From Batillaria attramentaria (taxonomy: Eukaryota > Mollusca > Gastropoda > Batillariidae), in assembly GCA_018292915.2 (NCBI GenBank), contig JACVVK020000472.1, positions 1 through 64,000 of the forward strand: DNA of 64,000 bases. The letters run 5' to 3'. A program made the translations under genes and the position numbers. The notes beneath the pieces are model-generated. The model made no database searches, was not told where the DNA came from, and saw nothing but the letters and a program-made list of their open reading frames with translations. Position 1 is the first letter of the stretch. Every line of letters begins with the position of its first letter. Of this stretch, positions 1 through 14,313 are shown piece after piece.

Positions 1-3
1 CTC

Positions 4-224
4 TTAAAGATCTAAGCTCCCAACAAAAAGCTTTCCGAAGTGTGAAAAACATTTACAGAGTCGACCGTGCAAGCACAGTCAACTCTGTCACAGTTGCAGA
101 GTTTTCAGCGCCCCTGAAACCCCAATAAAAGCCAAGGGCAGCCTGATTTCACAGCTCAGTTTGCGTTTTGACACAGAGCGAGAAAGATCGTGCAGCACTC
201 AACATCCGCTAGACACTGTAGCGA
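4..224. mobile_element. Left half of the TTAA MITE family
   Basis: Starts TTAAAGATCTAAGCTCCCAA and matches 12417-12640 closely, then stops where SINE family C begins. The right half is absent. Confidence 0.8.
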
Positions 225-236
225 TGTGTCTTATAT

Positions 237-645
237 AATAATTCCTATAGGCGCTTTATCCCAAATATTTGGCTCAAAGCGCTGCGCGCGCTAAACCCAG
301 CACGCACGCTCACGTGAATCACACACATTCTCTCACACACTGGACATGAACACATTACAATCACGTGGTGCAAAAGGCCAGCTCTTCAATTTCAGTTTCG
401 GAATTTTAGAATTGCATTTCATATTGAATTTTGTGGGCTGAACATTTCCAAAGCAGAGGAGGTGGGGGGGGGGGGGGGAGGGGGGGGGGGGGGGGAGACG
501 GAGCACCTGCAGAGAACCCCCGACGGTCGGCCCGAATGAACGGTGCCACATACGAGATAGAAAAATTCTTTGCCTCGAGTGGGTCTCGAACCTGACCTCT
601 CACATTGGTGACTAAGTCTTAACCAGTAGACCATCGACTGCCCCC
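237..645 (-). mobile_element. SINE family C copy interrupted by G runs
   Basis: Reverse copy. The tRNA-like end is CCAGTAGACCATCGACTGCC. An expanded G/GA tract lies at 463-496. Its 3' end abuts the truncated MITE at 4-224. Confidence 0.8.
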
Positions 646-1859
646 ATTTTTATGTTGTTTCCATAGAAAAGTTGGTTGTCTGGCGTTTACAAGCGTAATA
701 TTTATTTAAATCACTCAATTTTTTGGAAGTAGATAGCTTGAATACGGACTCTGAACAGAGTCACTACTGATTAGGAAATGGTCGCTCTTATAGTTTTGAT
801 GTAAACCGTACCTCAGCTGACATCGCACGTGAACCCAGTTCAGATGCCTGTATCTCCGAAAATACTCAACCGATCGATTTTAATTTTGGGGTTTCTTAAT
901 GAATCAAGATCTTTGAATAGATGGTCCGATCCAGGTACGACTGCAGAAATGCACGAATACCCCTAGACATGTCCGTTGTCGGAATATGGGCCTTTAAGGG
1001 GTGCAAGCGGACGGGATCCAATAATATCATTTTCACTGCCCGGGCACGTACATCGGTTACAACTGTCGCCATTTTGTCGGGCCGTTCGGCGGTCGGTAAC
1101 GGGATCAAGCGTGTGCACGTGGCAGCTTTCGCCTCATCGATCAAACCACAGCTTCTCCTGCTTGAATATCGGGAAATGCTGAAACCTTTTTCTCCTGTTT
1201 TCTGATTTCCAGCGCAAACAAACCGGGCAAAGAAACACAATGGAAGTTGTGTGTGGTTTTGTCGTCCGTGTAACAGCTGTAGAATGGAGCGTGTGTGAGC
1301 TATGTGTATGGTCGCCTGCGCCACCTTGCGCCCAGGAGCAGGAAGATTAGGGGGAAGACAATCACGCGAAAGAAATTGCCGTTTAGGAGTTATTGACCGA
1401 ATAATTTCACAAGCACTGTAATCAGACGGTCGTTAAGTACTGTGAGTAGGAGCCTAAAGTTTGACCTTCTCAAACTAGACAGTTGTTTGTTCGGTTCTTG
1501 TTTGTTTGTTTGTTTGTTTGTTTGTTTTTCTAGTAGAAGTGGTAGTTGTTTGTTTTGTTTGTTGTTGTTGTTCTTTTGAATCAGTTGGATTACTGGTGGT
1601 GTTTTTGTTGTTGTTTGGTTGACTGCTCATTGTTCTTGTTTGTGTGTTTGATTGACCGTTTCTGTTGTCATTTGTTTGGGTGTTTTTGTTAATAAAGTTT
1701 TTCTCCTTTGTCCTTTTTTCTTCAAACTTCGATTACACATGGTTAATTTAAGGTGTGAACACATGGTTCCTCTTTCTTATATGATGCTTGTAATGATATG
1801 AAATCGATTTGTCGGTTTACCTATAAGAGAGAGAGAGAGAGAGAGTGAGAGAGAGAGGG
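646..1859. other. No gene seen; (GTTT)n and (GTT)n tracts
   Basis: Unique-looking sequence with (GTTT)n at about 1498-1527 and loose GTT repeats to 1690. Open frames at 896-1324 show no family pattern. Confidence 0.5.
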
Positions 1860-2037
1860 TGGGTGGGGTGGGTGTTTGGGAGTTTAACGTCCTTTTCCAC
1901 CACATAAGGGTGATATCAAAGACGGGGCAACGAGAAAAAAAGGCCAACACAAATATTTGGCCCCAGCCGGCGGGATTCGAACTCACGACCCGAGCATTGA
2001 GAGTCCAACGCTCTACCATTCGGCCTCCCCGGCTCCC
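1860..2037 (-). mobile_element. SINE family A copy
   Basis: Reverse copy, with the tRNA-like head ending at GGCTCC near 2037 and B-box complement GGGATTCGAACTCACGACC. (GA)n tracts border it on both sides. Confidence 0.82.
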
Positions 2038-2059
2038 GAGAGAGAGAGAGAGAGAGATG

Positions 2060-2205
2060 ATGATGACGACGATGATGATGATGATGATGAAACGGTTTTT
2101 TTTTTTTTAAATTCAGGATAGAGCATTTATGCATTGCTGCCTATCTTACATGCTGTCCTGCTATTCTACATTAAAGGGTACTGAGAAGAAAAAAATCAAA
2201 ACAAA
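2060..2205 (+). repeat. Dispersed repeat U (GATGAAACG...CATGCTGTCCTGC), copy 1
   Basis: (GATGAT)n AAACG, T run, AGGATAGAGCATTTATGCAT and TGCTGCCTATCTTACATGCT. Other copies are at 6436-6535 (+) and 19305-19410 (-). Confidence 0.7.
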
Positions 2206-3169
2206 CAAACAAACAAACAATAAAAAGGTAAAAAAGTATAAACTATCTAAGGGAAATACAGAAGAGAAAAATACACACGATAAACAAATCAAAACATACG
2301 TGGCATGTGCTGAAGATACTGGCTGTATATGCCAAATAAGAACTTTACAGTCGTCTAATATTTCAGAACATGTATGTAACACATTTCTATGTATATGGTC
2401 AGATAAGCGTATCGTGTAGAATTTGTTTGAAGTTTATGAATTTGGAAACGTTTTGGGTACTCAGTGGTAAAGAGTTCCATATGGATGCCCCTGAGAAAGA
2501 CAGGCTACTTTTATATATATATATATATCAACCCTTGGACGAGGCACTGGGAGCAGACTGAGAGAGAGAGAGAGAGAGAGAAGGTGTAACTACATCCAGG
2601 TACTGCGCGCCAGAAGAATAAAGTCAAAAACACGCGGAGCCACCTATTCGTGTTAAGATGTGAAAACAAAGCTTAATGTCTTCCTTTTGAGTGCTCTAAA
2701 CTGTCGAGCGTTTAATGGAATTTCTGCTTCTAGAGGACTTCAACCAGTCCAGTACCGTCTACTCTTAAGGCCCTCATCGTGCGGCCAAAGTAGCCAATTA
2801 CCATCTCTGAAGAACAGTCCGCGACATCAAAAGCTTGTCAACCGCTACAGTAATTCAGACGTGAGAACCAAAGCAAATCATGTCTAACGTTTAAATTCAG
2901 CACGCGCTTGCAAAGGAATTACCGACCGAGGACATAAAAGGCATTTGTTTTCAATCGGGCGCGGGAACAAAAAGCGTTTGAGAGAATCGCGGAATTTTTC
3001 AATTTTCTGATTGATTGGCACCGTAGCTTCGGGGTGAATTCTCTGTCCCTCTGCCATTGGCTGAACAGAGTCTTTGGCTTTTCGTGTCATAATAAGGGAT
3101 TTAACCTGCGGAAATTTTGAAAAACGAGGGGGTGACGGGGGGGGAGGGGCTTTAAAAACACCGCATTTT

Positions 3170-3301
<132 letters not shown>

Positions 3302-3711
3302 CATTCTTTTTGAAGTATTTCAAAAGTTTTGAGTATTTTTCCCTCAGGTGCCTTCGGGCAGGTCTTGCTGTTAAATTTCCTTCCTTTTTTGAAGTTTACT
3401 TAACGGATTCTGTACTGTCCAAGTTTGCTGTGTGAGGTTGTATTTCTTCGTCTTCTCTCTTTGATTTCTTTTTGAATTCTCGTATTTTGTGATTATATTA
3501 TTTCAGCTTTTCCTGTTTTAAGGTTCGGACTCTATATTCTAATCGCATTACATGCACTTAGCTTCTGAAAAGTACAGGATTTTAAATGAACAAGAAATCT
3601 TCTTATATTACCTTGAAGTGAAGAAAAAAACAACATCAACGTCCGAATCATCAAACTTTATGAACTGACAAAATCCTTTGCCATTTCCTACTGTGACATT
3701 TACTTAGTTAC

Positions 3712-4095
<384 letters not shown>

Positions 4096-4751
4096 TCCAA
4101 ATGCGTAAGCAGCTACTTCGGTTAAATCTTCACTTGTACTTGAATAGGATCTAAGCCGAACCGTACTCCTTAAACCCTGTCTGTGATAAATCCATGAACG
4201 CAACCTGGTATCGGAGAGTCACTCCTGAAGTGATCTCGTCTGTACCCTTGCGCCATCAGGGCTAGTCTCATGCATGACTCTTAGACAAAACACCGTACCG
4301 GGGAAAAGAGGCGGTGGGGGGGGGGGGATTTTGCACGACACAAACTGTGACAAAAACCAAACAACTGACACACAGACCCGCCTTGCAAAGTAAGATGCAG
4401 TATAGCTTCCCCTATTTTCTGAACCGGGTTCGTTTCCGATCGAACCCTCCCTTCCCGTGCTCTCAACCTCGCTTTCACCAGGCCCTCTTCTTCAACGTGT
4501 AAAACAATGCATGTCCGCTTTGCAACTTTACACACTTGAGACCTCTCTTTTATCTTTTGTTACCGCCCGGCCGTGCCTACGTGAGAGGCCGCGGGACAAA
4601 AATCAATTTAGCAGAAAGTGAAAAGCAGCCCTCTCATCTACAGCATCGTCTTCGGGCGCCGGGCGCTTTTAAAAGCTGCAACAGGAGTGCAGGGGAAAGT
4701 CGTGAGAGCTTTTGACTAGTTTTGAGAGAGACAGTGTGTGGGGGTGACGCG

Positions 4752-5158
<407 letters not shown>

Positions 5159-5347
5159 ATACAAACGTATTGTATTCCTTTTAATAAAATAAACTTGACC
5201 GTTCCGTCGGAGAGAACAAAGCTCGTTGCAGGCGATACAAAATTAATCGTTGTGAGAGTTGTATTCGGTCTGCAGGCATTGGCAATGCGAGCAGTTTTCA
5301 TTTAGTTTGAGTTTGAAACAATCCCAGGTTACCAAAACCTTTCTCTA

Positions 5348-6535
<1,188 letters not shown>

Positions 6536-7069
6536 AGAGAGAGAGACAGAGAGAGACAGAGACAGAGAGACAGAGACAGACAGAGACAGAGAGACTCATG
6601 GAAGTCATACGTGCTGTGTGGCTTGGCAAGTCGCGGTGTGTGTTGTGACCTCTGAGGAGTGAATTCTTAGGACTCCTGGAAACGTCCTGATCATTATTTC
6701 CGCAGACAATCGTCTCCATCTGCAACACGATAGCCGTGTACAGGCAGAGAAGAATTCACTGGCGCGTGTGTGAAGGAATTAGAATTCAAGTAACCTTCAC
6801 AAAGTTACGCCCACTCGGACAATCTTCTTTGCAGTCACTCCAGTCATCGTAGAGAGACAGAGAGCAACCGAAAGAGATAGAGTGAAGGTCACGCTGGGGG
6901 CACTCTTACTCCTGGTCATGTGTCCCTGCACTGAGTTCCAGGCCTATTCCCAGACAGGACGGTCGTTGTTCCGTCGGTGCGTGATCAAGGTGCTTTGGTC
7001 AAAGGTCCTCCGGTGCTGGGGGTAAGAAGTCAGAAAGGTTCGATTTTTCCCAACACCTCCAGTGTCACG

Positions 7070-7140
7070 CTCTCTCTCTCTCTCTCTCTCGATCGATCGA
7101 TCGATCGATCGATCGAGAGAGAGAGAGAGAAAGAGAGAGA
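7070..7140. repeat. Palindromic compound microsatellite (CT)n(CGAT)n(GA)n
   Basis: (CT)~10 runs into (CGAT)7 and then (GA)~8. CGAT is self-complementary, so the whole ~58-bp core is a near-perfect inverted repeat. Confidence 0.85.
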
Positions 7141-7428
7141 TTCTATAATTGACAACAGTGGAAGTTTAAAATTAACTAAAAAAAAAAAAAAAAAAACATT
7201 GTGTGGGAAATTACTGTGGCTCAGACTCTCACACAGCAGAACAGTAATAGATTCAGAAGTACAACAACAGCAAAAATGCAGTAAAACAAACCCCCTCCAT
7301 CACCATTCCGTTTTTACCATCCCCTCCCCCCCCCCCACCCGACTCCCCCCCCCCCCACCCCTCACCCCCACGTCTCTAACAACAAGATCAATGATGTTTT
7401 ATTTCACAGCTCAGTATGGGCTTAAGTA

Positions 7429-7641
7429 GGCATGTTTAGTCGGACTTCGTAAGGAGGACTTCGCTGAGCAGCGTAACCCATTTGCATGCAAATTAGGCAC
7501 GTTAGCTGTACCATTAGCCAATCGCAGCGCGTTAGCCGCTCGCGGCCTCTGTCGTGTGAGCCTAATTTTACATGTAAATGGATTACGATTTACATGTAAG
7601 TGGATGCGAAGTCCTCCTTACGAAGTCCGACTAAACATGCC
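7429..7641. mobile_element. MITE with perfect 36-bp terminal inverted repeats
   Basis: 7429-7464 (starts GGCATGTTTAGTCGGACTTC) is exactly complementary to 7606-7641. The core is 141 bp without coding capacity. A part copy lies at 15432-15501. Confidence 0.85.
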
Positions 7642-7679
7642 TGGTATTTTTCCCTCAAGAAAGATCACCAGTGCATGAC

Positions 7680-8195
7680 CTTTTTTTTTTTTTTTTTTTT
7701 TGCTGCCCCAACTCTTTTTGCCAGCTCCAGTGGTGGCACTCCTCCCTGGTCATGAGTGGAATCCACGGAAGGTTCGAAAGCTGGGGCATTTTTTTTTTTA
7801 TTAGTATGCATGAGGATGGAGATGAGGATGATGGTAAGATGATGCCATGGAGGTCCGTGTGGTTTGGGACTGCGGGACAGGGCCGCATTCCACGCTTCCT
7901 GTCATAAATATCCCGGCGTTCACCAGACCCGGGAAGTACGGCACCTGCGGTGACGGCCGCGTAATCATCCACATCATAAGGCCTGTCAAACCAAGGGAAG
8001 CACCCGCAAAGTCGCACCCGTGAAGTGGGTGAAGCTCGGCTGTGTGGCAACAGCCTCCCCATTGGGCCCATAGCACACCCGCTCTGGGTAGGAGCCCACC
8101 TTGGTAGGAAAAATCCCGCTTGCCTCGGCTGGGATTCGATCCCGGGTCTCCCGGTCCATGGTCCGAAGTGCTAACCACTACACTACGGGGGCCGG
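7680..8195 (-). mobile_element. SINE family B, full-length ~510 bp copy with poly-A
   Basis: On the minus strand it starts GGCCCCCGTAGTGTAGTGGT, with B box GGGATCGAATCCC, a long body, and an A tail (+ strand T tract at 7681-7702). It contains AGAGCGGGTGTGCTATGGGC and GGCCCTGTCCCGCAGTCCCA. A second copy is at 40236-40745. Confidence 0.82.
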
Positions 8196-8860
8196 TAGTC
8201 CATGATTGTCGCCTTTTACACGGATTGTAAAAAATTAAAACCAAACGCACTACCTCCAACAAGCGCGGCAGAATCTGACAAACAAAACATTACCGTAGAT
8301 CTTCAGTCGTCAACGCATCAAATATTTAGCATAGTCTCGTTCCACCCGCGACAACTGATTAGCTTTTTTAATATTCTATCTGCCTCCAGGGAACTTTTAG
8401 CGGACACGATTTCTGCAGCCGTTTTAGGCTGCGGCGTGTAGTGTTTAATAATGCAAGGGTGGTGGGGGACGGGTGTTGAGAATATTTTTACCGCCTCGAT
8501 GCACAAGAAGCCACAGAAAAACCAGCGTGCTTTTACAAGTTATGCTGTGTAGGCACGCACTACCCCCGTCACTTTGATAAAGGAACTAAGCGCTTAACAG
8601 TTTTCATAGCGCTTAAGCTGTTTTCTGGATCAAGGTAGACTTCCTGACCTGTGTTTCCTGAAAGCTTTTTCAGCGGGGTATCTTTTGTCAATAATTCAAT
8701 GCAGTCGTGTGGCTTTTTCATTTCCTCGGCAAAAAAGGACAATATCGAACACAGTGTTGACATCGTACGCAAAACAAGGGAAAAACAAGGATTCACGAGT
8801 GTCGTGGTGATGTCGAACAGACCTCAGGCTTTTTTTTCTTTCTTTTTTTTGACATGAAAG

Positions 8861-9460
8861 ACTGTCGATAGTGTAGGAGTTTATTGACGTGACTTCTAGT
8901 GACTTAACTGTGTTTTCACCAGTTGATTCCGGAAGAGAAAGCGTGCACATATACACACAGACAAGCACGTGTATAAGAGAGAGGGAGAGAGAGTGGGTGG
9001 TTCTCTTCTCCGATACCAGTAAGCAATCGTCTGTCAGTCAGGCCTGTGGGAAGTAACTCTGTCAAAGGGGAACGACTTTGTTACAAGAATTCCTTCGCCC
9101 ATGTAGAACCTCGCATACGTCAAAAAGTTAGTGACGTCAACCAGCTAGGCGAGCAAACACGACCTCACGTGTTTGGGGGTTTTGCGAGCGCAAAGAGGCA
9201 CGGAAAGGGTTTCCAGTATTTTCTTTATGTCAGCATGCTTGTTGTCAGAGAGCTTGCGTACGTGTGCGCGCGGGCTGCATACATGACACAACGACCACGA
9301 CTGTGACGACAGCAGGTCACTGAATGGAAACAACATATTGGGCTGGTGGCCATCTTGTTTTTACATTAAAGACTGTCGATAGTGTAGGGGGGAGGGGGGG
9401 TATTGACGTGACCTTCTTGTGACTTAACTGTTTTCACCAGTCGATTCCGGAAGAGAAAAA
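8861..9460 (+). repeat. Direct duplication of ~90 bp, spaced ~500 bp
   Basis: AGACTGTCGATAGTGTAGG, TATTGACGTGAC, GTGACTTAACTG and TTTTCACCAG, GATTCCGGAAGAGAAA occur at 8861-8940 and again at 9369-9460. Confidence 0.65.
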
Positions 9461-9675
9461 CAGATCTGTAAGTAAAACAAAAAGTGTGGGCAAGGTTGGG
9501 TATGGGGGTGGGAACGAAAAACATACCGAAGGTTGAATGAAACAAACAGACACACTGAAGATCGAATAGTTCATAAAAAGAGGCACGCCAAGGACCAATT
9601 TTGTTTTTAATCAAAACAGACGTCGACACCTGGTTTAGGCAGATGTGTTTCGTGGCGTGTAGTGGAAATACAAGG

Positions 9676-9764
9676 TGGGTGGGTGGGGGTTTGGGGGTTT
9701 AACGTCCTTTTCCACCACATACGGGTGTTATCAAAGACGGGGCAACGACGAAAAAGCCAGCCAA
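9676..9764 (-). mobile_element. SINE family A, strongly 5'-truncated copy
   Basis: AAATACAAGG flanks it at 9666-9675 and 9765-9774. Only the 3' part (TTTAACGTCC... GGGGCAACGA...GCCAGCC) is present. Confidence 0.8.
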
Positions 9765-9927
9765 AAATACAAGGTAAAGGTTTTGAGCAGTAACAAGAGA
9801 AACAAATAATGTGTTCAGTGAACGTTCATGTATAGCGACCTTGCAATGGAAGATCACAAAAAGTACGAGAGAGAGAGAGAGGGGGGGGGGATGTCAATTG
9901 GTGAGCATTTTCTTTTCAACGGCTGTG

Positions 9928-9961
<34 letters not shown>

Positions 9962-10107
9962 CCTCCCCCCCCCCACGCCCCTCTCTCTCTCTCTCCAACT
10001 AAATGCAAAGAAAGAAAAAACCCTGAAGAGAGAGAGAAAAAAAAACAAGGTCTGTCTCGTGTTATCTTCCTCTGTTGTTGTTGTTGTTGTTCCTTTCCTC
10101 TGTGGGG

Positions 10108-10250
10108 TAGCGGGGATAGCCGCATGGTAGAGTGTTGGACTCTCCATGCTCGGGTCGTGAGTTCGAATCCCAGCTGGGGCCAGTTATTTTCTACTGGCCT
10201 TACTTGGTGGAAAAGGACGTGAAACTCCCAAATGCCCACCCCACCCCACT
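10108..10250 (+). mobile_element. SINE family A copy
   Basis: Forward copy, GCCGCATGGTAGAGTGTTGG, GTCGTGAGTTCGAATCCCAG, with an internal deletion that removes the GCCCCGTCTTTGATATCACC part. Confidence 0.8.
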
Positions 10251-10669
10251 CCCCCCTTTCCTCCGTTATTCGCATTTACAATCACCCTCGCTTCCTGTTC
10301 CTGACCAAAGACAAATCATAACAGCTGATTTCAAATGCTTTTATGGCCAGGTAATACTTACCATGGATCCTTTGAGGTCCGCATAATTTAGCGTCAGTTT
10401 CTTGTGACTTTTCGTGTGCAAAACGAGCGTCGACTTTACATACAGATGTTTCACAGAAGTAAATTAAAAACAAAACAACAACCTACTGAAGCCTTTTTAC
10501 AAGTGCAGATCATATTTAGACGACAGTTAATTACGTAGTCTGCTGGTTTCTCGGTGTAAATTACTGGCCTGATTCCATAGACCCTCACCTGAGTTAAATT
10601 GAGATCAGAAATTTAAAGTCGAAGTTTGTTGCTTTCTTATTTGGGTGTTCTTCGCTCATCAGTGTTCTC

Positions 10670-10672
<3 letters not shown>

Positions 10673-10725
<53 letters not shown>

Positions 10726-10746
10726 CACAGTGTGTGTGTGTGTGTG
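10673..10746 (+). repeat. (GT)n microsatellite
   Basis: Two GT tracts split by GACACA. Confidence 0.88.
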
Positions 10747-12051
10747 CCTGCTTGTGTAACATTTCCACGTTTCCACGAACCATCAATGAGCACTGCTCAC
10801 CGACTGATATTCAGCGCGTAACGATTCCGGTGCATGTCACGTGCGCATTAAAGCGCGTGCTGATTAAGGATGTTCCCTCGTGCCGAGCCCCAGCCAATTA
10901 TGGGTCTGACTGGGCCGCTCGCCGACCGTCTTTTGCACGATGCGTGATGTGTTTTGTGCCTGATTTACACGACCCGCGGACCGCTGTTTTCGGAGAAAAA
11001 GGTCGTTCTTTGGCGGAGGCTTCGAGTCTGGGGGCCCCTAACGTATGCATGGCCGAATGTTGTGGGTAGCGAGTTGTTACCATGCTGGTTAGATCGTTTC
11101 GATAAATTTCAGCAACTCGTTTAGTCGTACTTATTGTTGTTATGTTGAACTAAACCAAAAATTAAGATCATGAGGGCCCGTTAGATTTGTTTGAATGGCC
11201 CTTGGTGGTTTTGTGTCTGCCTAACGAAAATTGGGAAGCAATGCCTCTATGTGCAAAATTTGGCCATCCATTCTTGTGTAGCATTTGCTGTTTACTATTT
11301 AGTCTCTCAATCTCCAACACAGACCTGTGGACCTCCTGCAGTAGCCTGGCCTTCATTCGGATTAACTGTTACATCATCATATATCATACATAGAATATGT
11401 ATATCACTAGACAAGTCACTGATTAGAAAGGTAAACAAAAAGTTAATACTGTTTCAAATAGATTGTCTCAAGACAAAAGTATTGATGTCTATACAAAAAC
11501 AAAAACAAAAACAAAATCTGCCAGCACTCCGTCCTGACCAATAACATGTCTGCCAGTTTATTAATGGCATTTTCACAAGCTAGCGAGTTGCAGGCAAACC
11601 CTCGGCGGAGGATGGATGTCTTTTTTGTGTGTTTGTGCAGCAAATGGGTTGCCGTACTCCGGCCACGCGTAACGCCGGAAGCGTGCAGAGGGCGCCACCC
11701 GTCCCGCGGGAAATCTGCACGTGCGACACGTGCCTGAACAAGCGGCTGCGTGTCCGACTGGCCGGCCTCTAAACGTGACCATGGGCGTGACGTGTAGGAT
11801 ATTTTGAGTGCGTTTGTAAACTTTGTATTTCAAGACAAAAGGAAAAAAAAAAAAAAACTACCACTATCATTGACCTTCCCCCCCCCCCCACCCATCCCCC
11901 ACCCAGATTTTGGAAGGCAATGGCGGATAAGCAGTGCACGTGCGACTGGCAGCCGAGGAGGCCTCAGAACGCGAGTATGGATATGACATGGCCTTTGTGT
12001 GTCAGTGTGTACTTTTTCAGTTCGCGCTTCCGGCTAAACTTAGTATTTCAA

Positions 12052-12220
12052 GGGTGGTTGGGTTTTTAGGGGTTTAACGTCCTTTTCCACCACATACGGG
12101 TGATATCAAAGACGCAACAATGAAGAAGCCAACACAAAATTTAATTCTTGGTCCCAATACGAACTCACGACCCGAGCATTAGAAGTCCAACGCTCTACCA
12201 TTCGGCCACCCCGGCTCCCC
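12052..12220 (-). mobile_element. SINE family A, full copy with 12-bp target duplication
   Basis: Same family as 42610-42769, reversed. It is flanked by perfect TTAGTATTTCAA copies at 12040-12051 and 12221-12232, direct evidence of retroposition. Confidence 0.88.
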
Positions 12221-12416
12221 TTAGTATTTCAAAGCTGAACATGGGAACAGTACACTGCATCCATGAACGCTTCTACGCGAACTGAGCTTATATCATACCT
12301 ACCTCCCTCCCCTCCCCCCCCCCCCCCCCCCCGAAAAAAATCCAGTGAAACGTCTGCTGCTTTGTCTAGATACCGACGTAGGTAGATAAACAGCTGACTG
12401 GGATTTGGTCTAGTGG

Positions 12417-12817
12417 TTAAAGATCTAAGCTCCCAACAAAAAGCATTGCGAAATGTGAATTTTTTTTTTTACAGAGTCGACCGTGCAAGCACAGTCAACT
12501 CTGTCACAGCTGCAGAGTTTTCAGGGTCCCTGAAACCCCAGTAAAAGCCAAGGGCAGCCTGATTTCACAGCTCAGTTTGCGTTTTGACGCTGAGCGAGAA
12601 AGATCGTGCAGCACTCAACATCCACTAGACACTGTAGCGATGTGTCTCGCTCACTGACCAAAAGCCAAATTAATAATGTCACGGCAAACTCGTGCTCTGG
12701 TTTTATAAGGGTCCCCGAAGCGTTGAAAACTCTGCAACTGTGACAGACTGCACGGTCGACTCTGTAATTTTTTTTTTCACACATCGGAAACTTTTCGTTC
12801 GGAGCTTAGATCTTTAA
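12417..12817. mobile_element. MITE with TTAA target duplication, inside a tRNA-like sequence
   Basis: The terminal inverted repeat TTAAAGATCTAAGCTCC spans 12417-12433 and 12801-12817, and TTAA itself is duplicated (piggyBac-type). Longer subterminal inverted repeats follow (ACAGAGTCGACCGTGCA versus its complement near 12740-12770). There is no coding capacity. Removing it joins GGATTTGGTCTAGTGGTTAA to GGTATCCTACGCCGGGTTCG, a tRNA-like A-box and B-box arrangement. Confidence 0.8.
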
Positions 12818-13582
12818 GGTATCCTACGCCGGGTTCGATTCCCTGGTGGTCAGGAACTTGATTTGGATGGACTTTCCTTTTCCAAATCGAGTCAAAAACA
12901 TGTGCAGACTTGTTTATGGTGCCTGTCCCGAACTTGTGTACACACGCACGCACAAATATCAAGTGTGCACGCTCAAAATCCCACGTCCATCTTCCAAAGA
13001 AGTGTAGGCTTAGTCAGTCAGCAGGCTTTCATTGCTTCGTCCTCCAGCCCTGCAGCGCCATGACTGAGCATGTCAGAAGAGATGGATATGTGCGCCGAGG
13101 AGAAGCCTGGTCTACCATACCGCAGAGTATCATACCAAAGTGTAAAGCGCAGAGAAGCGCAAGTCGAAATAGACATTCAACCCGTTGGAAGTCCGCGATT
13201 CGCTATTCCTAACTGTCGCTGTACTGAGTCGTGAACTGATATTGCGTGAATTGTCTCTGAGCGGAGTCCGACATGAGTCTGCCAAGGGAGACAAGCAAAA
13301 CTGAGGACGCGAATGATCCCTAGTCGTTCTCTAGCAGGAAGCTGGTGGCGGACCTGCCCAAGGGTTTATCAAGTTCGGCCCCGAGGAAAGAGCAACGATT
13401 AACCTCGCTCGATGTCAGTCGCCGTGCAGTCCGAGACGTGATGGAACCTCGCAGAGAGCTTGGGACGCGCCTGCAGGGAGCGGCGCCACACTTCTCAGTG
13501 TCTGTTCGGCCGCGGTTCGCGTTGCACGTGCACAGGGTACCGATTGCGTCAGTGTCCTTGACTGGGGTTGTTCTGTCAGGAC
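12818..13582. other. No gene seen
   Basis: The first ~35 bp complete the tRNA-like sequence split by the TTAA MITE. The rest has short open frames without recognisable pattern. Confidence 0.45.
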
Positions 13583-14052
13583 GGTGTTGTGCTGCTGATG
13601 GTCACTGAGTAGATGTCGACGGTTTCAGAACTTGAATTACTTACTCATTATATTTTGCAGACAAGAACAATCACTTACACCGCCCCCCCCCCCTGCCCCA
13701 CTGTCACTCCCCCCAAACAACAACAACTGACAAAACAACAACAACAAACGAGAAAAGTTTCGTACGCGTTATAGAAGCACAAAAAACCCGAGAAAAGTTT
13801 CGTAGGTGATACAGGACCACAGATAATCACGAAACCATAGAAAGCTCTTCGAGTGCACTTTTTTTTCCATTTTCTTTTTATGCAGTCTTTCGGGGTTTTT
13901 TCTTTCTCTCTTTCTTTCTTTCCTGATTTCTATGTTCCTCTCTCTCTCTGATATATATATGGTGTTGTGCTGCTGATGGTCACTGAGTAGATGTCGACGG
14001 TTTCAGAACTTGAATTACTTACTCATTATATTTTGCAGACAAGAACAATCAC
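13583..14052 (+). repeat. Direct duplication of ~94 bp, spaced 378 bp
   Basis: GGTGTTGTGCTGCTGATGGT through ACAAGAACAATCAC occurs at 13583-13676 and again at 13961-14052 almost unchanged. A C-rich tract follows each copy. Confidence 0.75.
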
Positions 14053-14101
14053 CCACACCGGTCACCACCACCCCCACCCCCCCCCCTGCCTGGTAGCATG
14101 G

Positions 14102-14102
<1 letters not shown>

Positions 14103-14170
<68 letters not shown>

Positions 14171-14280
14171 CTACTTAGCTGGAGCTTACTTTGTACATAT
14201 ACAAGTAGCTTAGCAAGGACAAGATGTAAGACAGGTCTGCGTACCTAATCTATTATCCTTGTAAAATAAAGTATCGTTCG

Positions 14281-14312
<32 letters not shown>
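14103..14312 (+). repeat. (GT)n and (CT)n microsatellites
   Basis: (GT)n at 14103-14168 and (TTCG)n(CT)n at 14277-14312. Confidence 0.88.

Positions 14313-14313
<1 letters not shown>

Larger units (their letters stand above)
8196..12039. other. Intergenic, no gene supported
   Basis: Apart from the direct duplication, SINE A copies and microsatellites listed, I see no conserved protein pattern or splice-consistent exons. 10750-11160 and 11540-11800 are GC-richer and unassigned. Confidence 0.45.

Noticed and set aside
8130..8195. Possible functional tRNA on the minus strand
   Set aside because: It is the head of SINE family B, with a second copy at 40.7 kb.
10104..10180. Possible functional tRNA gene
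   Set aside because: The A-box and B-box sequence belongs to the repeated SINE family A. No intact cloverleaf acceptor stem was found.
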